Below, in pieces: positions 59,390 to 64,000 of a stretch of DNA of 64,000 nt. The position numbers and the translations under genes are program-made. This DNA is from Dentipellis sp. KUC8613 (Eukaryota > Basidiomycota > Agaricomycetes > Russulales > Hericiaceae). Within the stretch, counting starts at the first letter, position 1. Every line of letters begins with the position of its first letter. Under the pieces are notes generated by a model. It ran no database searches, was not told where the DNA came from, and worked only from the letters and a program-made list of their open reading frames with translations. Location: positions 124,001-188,000 of the forward strand of contig NSJX01000050.1 of NCBI GenBank assembly GCA_002286715.1, written 5' to 3'.

Positions 59390-61675
59390 CTACCTCTCCC
59401 TCCGCTCCCACTCCCACCCCACCCCCGCCCACTCGGGCATACTCGTCTCAAACACGCCCAAGCTCGTCGTATACCGCAGCGCATGCAGGAAGATATACAG
59501 CTTCTCCGGCGGCGGGTCGGGATGCAGCGGCAGGTAGCACTCGGGGCAGAACAGCAGCCCGTCTGCCGTCTGCGCGAGCTCCGCGTGCGCAGCCGCCTGC
59601 TTCGCGCGCGCCTCGGGCGTCGCCGCGTCCGGCGCGGGCGCGGTGTACAGCGCGCGCGGCGGCGTGGGCGACGGCGACGGCGGGAGGTGCGAGAGCGCCT
59701 CGAGCTCGGTGAGCTGCGGCGCGGTGGGCACGTCGGGCTCGGGCGCGGGCGTGCCGGGCTCGGCGGGGGTGGAGGTGGCGGAGGGCGTGTACACGCCTGC
59801 GTCGCTTGGCGTGTCGGTGCGCGAGGGCCCGCCGCGGACGCGCCGGTTCTGTGGGGGAGGAGGCTTGATGCGCATGCCTTTGGGGTGCAGCCGGCCCTTG
59901 GCCTTGAAGACGACGTCGCGCCAGCGGGACCAGTCTTCGTCCTCGTCCTGGCGTGCATATTCATCAGAGTCAGCTACGGGTAGGGACATGGAAGGGTGCG
60001 TACCTTCATGTTGCGCAGGCGCGTGATGACGCCGACGGCTTCGGCGGAGAGGGGGACGGGCGAGCCCATCCCGATATCGTGCCCTGTCTCGCGTGGAAGG
60101 AGCTTCTTCGCTGCATCTGCTGTATCTGTGCTGCTGGATGCGACGGGCTCGGATGCAGGTTCGGGCGCAGATGAGGATACCTCAGGATTGGGCGCGCTCT
60201 TGAACTGCGGTGGTGGTACAGGCGCGCTGCGCTCGTCGGTCGGGGTCGTGTCGATGCCGCCCTTACCAAGGTTCTCTCCCTATAAGCAGGTAAGCGCGAG
60301 TGAGTGAAGAGAAGACAGAACGGGGCGTACCCAGATCTTCTTTTCGGAGTAGACAGGATCGTTGGCGATCGGGTGCCCGAGGTATTGGAGGTGTACGCGG
60401 ATTTGGTGCGCTACGTAGTCGTGTGGGTGCGTGCGAGTTAGCGGAAGGGGAGAAGTGCTTACAGCGGCCGGTAAGGGGTTGACCTATGGGTTGGGTTAGC
60501 TGATGATAATCATATTAGGAAACCAAGGACGCACAGTGAAGAACGCTGGTATTAGTGTTCGCGTCGTAGTGTAGGCGGTTGAAGATCGTTTTTGCGGGCT
60601 ACACAGTCGCGATGACTATCGGTACCTCGAATGAAGCGCGCATACACTTACCTTGCCTTCTGGGTGCACGATGTTAAGCCCCATCTGCCGGTCGACCGTA
60701 AGCAGTGGCTGGTCGACCGTGATCTCCTCTCTATATCCCCAGCGCTCTATTTAGCTTCGACAAGGACACGGGAAAGGGATAGACGCACGTAGGGAACTCG
60801 CCGGTGCAGCGCGCGATATATTCCTTCTTGATCGTGCCCGCCATAAACTCCTCCGCGAGTGTGTGCGCGCGCTTCGACGAGAGGCCGATGACCATCAGGC
60901 CGGACGTCAGCCTGTCGAGGCGGTTCACAGCTGTTTCCATCCCCTAGTCAGCTTGACCCTTCTCTTATTTCAAACCTGCCCAAAAGGGGGAGACGTACTG
61001 TAGACTTTCGTATATCCGAAATCATTCTGCAAAATCTCGACGAGGGAGAGGTAGAAGTAGCGCCCTGTCGCGTGTACCGGCTGCAGATCCAGGTAACGGA
61101 CACGATGGGGGGGAGGAGGCGGGAAAAGGAGGGAAGTATGGGTTTAGAGAGGATGGATAGACGCGGACGGAGGACGGACGAACGATGCTCCCCGGCTTGT
61201 CGATCACGATGAACTCCCGCTCGGGGTCTTCATGCAGGATGCGCACGGGCGTCGATGTCACGGGTGGTTCGTGTCGGTGCACGATGTTTCTGTGAAGCAC
61301 TATAAGAAGCCATAGGACGCGCCATGTGAAGCAGGAGGACGCACTCAAGGCGGTCGCCATTGCGGATTATGGTACCTGGCTTTGCAATCCTGCCATTGAT
61401 AGTCGTCACGCCCGAGTCGAGCGCATATCTCTGGACGCCACGGGTCAACATTCTCTGATAAATGGACGGATAGAGCAAGGACGCACGTAGTACTCGACTG
61501 AACGGTCCCGAAACTCCGTCGACACGACCTCCAAAATCTCGCGATTAAACCATCGCCCCTTAGCCATCGTCGTATACGGATACCAATACGGCGCGATCTT
61601 GCGGAGCCCGGGACGCGCAGACGGCGTGAACGCGGGCTCCTGCTCATCGGCCGGCGCGAGCGCGGCGGTCACCAT
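59390..61675 (-). CDS. Rib2/Pus9-type tRNA pseudouridine synthase (RluA family)
   Basis: The chosen ATG at 61675 gives [16 protein letters not shown], then [60 protein letters not shown] and [20 protein letters not shown]. The catalytic motif [17 protein letters not shown] carries the conserved Asp. Further blocks are [29 protein letters not shown] and [21 protein letters not shown]. The C-terminal extension of about 270 residues is Pro-rich and ends with a Cys pair, [21 protein letters not shown], and WEWERRER, stopping at 59392-59390. The family modifies U32 of tRNAs. Rib2 homologs fuse to a deaminase domain, which is not seen; the extension with CPEC is of unknown role. Small extra 5' exons up to about 61960 are possible. 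Confidence 0.85.
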
Positions 61676-62410
61676 GCGGCGGAAGACGTGGTGGAACTGG
61701 TCCTTCGCGGGGAGGAGGATGAGTGGTAGGTGAACTTTCGAGGTGTAGAAGGCGGGGAGGGAGGCCGGGCGCGGTATTTTGGGAGGTGTGCTGGTGGACA
61801 GCTGCCGAACGCGTGGGTTAGCGGCCTTCCTCGATGGCAGGCGGACACATACCTTGGAAGACAATCTGCTCTATAAATTGATGAAAGATTATAGCGATTA
61901 AGAGGTTGGAAGGTGAATCATATACTCACGAACACGGCTTGAAAGAGTAGCGCCGCTATGGTGCGCTAACTAGGTCTGAGCACGTCTAAGAGAGCCAGGC
62001 AGTGAGTTCCTGGTCAAACGTTGGCTCTTCTCACTTCAGAATACACTCACCGAGAAGCTCAGAGTCGAAAACGCGAAGCCTTGTGTCAAGAGAGGGTAAG
62101 CTTAGCAGGATGTCGAGATGAGCAGAAAAGCGATCTACAGATGCAAAAGCTATAGAAATCACGTGCCTGAAGTAAGCTCAATGCAGGGACGAATCAAGCT
62201 CAAGCGAGTCAACGGTGCCCAGGAGAAATTCATTATTCGTACTATCGTAAAGGCTCATAGATACATGCGTGAAAATAAGTTCGTAACAAAAATGCAAAGG
62301 ATACAGAATCGTGTTCAGGCGTGCTCGTTCATGTCGCGTTCGTGGGTATCATCGTAGGGGATTTAAACCACCACTCAAATCTTCAGTCATCAGTTGAAGG
62401 TCACAGAGGA
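61676..62410. other. Intergenic, no gene supported
   Basis: This is the upstream region of the pseudouridine synthase, possibly with small 5' exons, and the 3' flank of the next gene. A plus-strand ORF of 79 codons (62118-62357) is basic but unrecognised. Confidence 0.4.
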
Positions 62411-64000
62411 TCACGCAAACGCTTTCTGGGACCGGTTGAAGTTCTTTCGCTTTTCCCGCTGGTACCTGTGGATGTTACTGCGAGCCTCCCGAATCAGATC
62501 CTTATAATGGTCCCTGATGCCCTCGTCGCGCAAGGAGATCTGTTTCCAGTTCTCAGGTCGCGGGACCATATCGCGTCGGCGTCGGCGGATGTTGTGCTGG
62601 ACCGTGACCAGATGATGGCGGTAGTCTATCTCTGCGAGGAACAGGTCCGAAGCCTGCGCGTGCCGAAAGCCAATTAGCATGAGGCGACTGAGAAAGCAGT
62701 GATAAGCGTACGCAGAGGTTGAGGAACAGGTCTTGCATTTTGAATGCGAACTGGGACAATTTGCTAGCAATTTGTTCGAGGTAGTAAATGGGAGTGGTAC
62801 CGCCGCCGTGGATGGTCGCGCTCAACACAACGCAGAGCATGTGTATCTTCTTGACATTACTGAAAACCTAGTCAGTTTAGTGCCCATCGGAAATACTTGA
62901 AGTAAGCTTACCGGTCCACTGCAAGTAGGTAGTCGTGCTGTGTCTGAGACCATTTGCGCTCGAGCTCTGAGACGTACGAACGCGGCTCCTTCCTGAGCAC
63001 GAAGATGGTGCGGGAAAGCTCCTGCAGGGGTCCGAGCAACTGCTTTAATGAGTGCTCGACGTCCGCGGTGCCCAGCGACATCCGTTCTGCACTCTGTTCC
63101 AACAGTACAAAGTTAGTCAAGCAAACAGTACCAGGCTCCAAGACTAAGCTCACCTTGAGGCACCGCTTGACAGCAGAAGTGCACGTCACAACCCGCTCTC
63201 GCCTCGCGACACGGTCGTCCCGGCTCTGCTCGCGCTTCTCGTCGTCGAACGTCGACAGCGTCGAGACCTCCGTGAGTTCATCGAGATCACCGTCCAGCTG
63301 CAGGCTCAGCATAGGCGACGGATTCAGGCCTCCCAGACCTAATTGAAGCATCGCCTCATGAATTTCCTCTTCAGAGGCGGCGGGCTGAACGAAGCCACCG
63401 GCGTCTAGCTGAGAAGACGCTGTAGCAGGGACAGATAGAGTACGAGGCCGAGGTGGAGGTCGCGATACGGGAGGCAGTGAAGGGTGCGGCTCCTTGGAGT
63501 CTCCATCGGCGCCAAGTGGCAGTTTCGTCTCCTTACTTGGAGAGTCGTGGACGGGAGGAGCAGGTTCAATCGGAGAAGGCTCCGGGAACACCACCGTCGT
63601 AGCTGCCTTAGTGGGGAGCTGGGCCTCAGCCGCAGGTTTTTGTTGCGGCGCGCGCTTCAGGAACGGCGTGAACGGCGAAAGCTTGTCTTGGGTCGGCGTT
63701 GGGTGCACAGCCTGTTCGCCAACTATGAGGCCGTTCGCAACACTGACATCACTAGACTCCTTCGCCGACTGAAGCGCCGTGTCGAAGGCCGTCAGCACTT
63801 GAGCTGGGTTCAGGGGGGGCTTGTCTGCACGTGGTCGCGGTTTGGTGTCGACGTTCTCTTTCTCCCAGTGCACCGCGGCGCCGGCGCTCCTTTTCTGCGT
63901 CGTGATCGTCGTGAGGGAGAGAGAAACTGGAGACTCCACGAAACCGTCTTGCGACAACACGATCTTGCCGTCGAGTGGTTCCGGGAGGCCGATGAACGAG
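62411..64000 (-). CDS. Hypothetical protein, 3' part (5' end beyond the window)
   Basis: A minus-strand frame is open at the right edge (SFIGLPEPLDGKIVLSQDGF) and runs through a long exon. It is Pro/Ser/Glu-rich and disordered to about 63400, then has EEEIHEAMLQLGLGGLNPSP and EREQ-type charged sequence. Later exons give VEHSLKQLLGPLQELSRTIF, SELERKWSQTQHDYLLAVDR, VFSNVKKIHMLCVVLSATIHG, YYLEQIASKLSQFAFKMQDL, and a basic C-terminus with HNIRRRRRDMVPRPENWKQ and SNIHRYQREKRKNFNRSQ, ending with TGA at 62413-62411. The second half is predicted helical. I do not recognise the family. The gene follows the pseudouridine synthase on the same strand. Confidence 0.65.

Overview
The window looks like nuclear DNA of a filamentous basidiomycete, probably an agaricomycete. 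The genes are cut by many short introns of about 45-70 nt. The protein families are eukaryotic and fungal (PMR1-type Ca2+-ATPase, USO1/p115, CWC15, Rib2/Pus9, DH-BAR GEF). The tandem paralogs resemble the DUF6697 family of mushroom-forming fungi. No bacterial operons, CRISPR arrays or rRNA genes were seen. Exon joins were read by eye, so gene limits are firmer than internal boundaries.

Left arm (1-17.5 kb), nearly all minus strand: the 5' end of an Arg/Ser-rich protein gene, a PMR1-like Golgi Ca2+/Mn2+ ATPase, three short-chain dehydrogenases (two of them close paralogs), an unrecognised multi-exon gene and a DH-BAR-SH3 guanine-nucleotide exchange factor.

Middle (18-27.3 kb), plus strand: a tandem family of four paralogs. 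Three look intact. Each has an N-terminal coiled coil, a psi-K-x-E (SUMO-consensus) site at the end of an exon, basic nuclear-localisation-like clusters and a conserved C-terminal domain ending in a GYDYDFL motif. The second copy is truncated and frame-broken. Between copies 1 and 2 lies a 5'-truncated LINE insertion with a 14-bp target-site duplication and a 22-nt A tail. Its RNase H domain remains open and has gained an ATG from the flanking DNA. This array is the most novel part of the window.

27.8-39.6 kb: a saccharopine-dehydrogenase-like membrane oxidoreductase, a 6.3-kb gene-free stretch, a molybdenum-cofactor-sulfurase-like class V aminotransferase without a MOSC domain, and two tRNA-Val(CAC) genes with identical exons but unrelated introns of 23 and 52 nt. 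A 7.2-kb stretch without a recognisable gene follows, rich in degenerate direct repeats.

Right arm (46.8-64 kb), mostly minus strand: two paralogous pyridoxal-reductase-like aldo/keto reductases flanking USO1/p115, a possible F-box fragment, CWC15 on the plus strand converging with a Rib2/Pus9-type pseudouridine synthase, and an unrecognised gene running off the right edge. Many introns here start with GTGCGT and have strongly pyrimidine-rich bodies, some carrying minisatellites.
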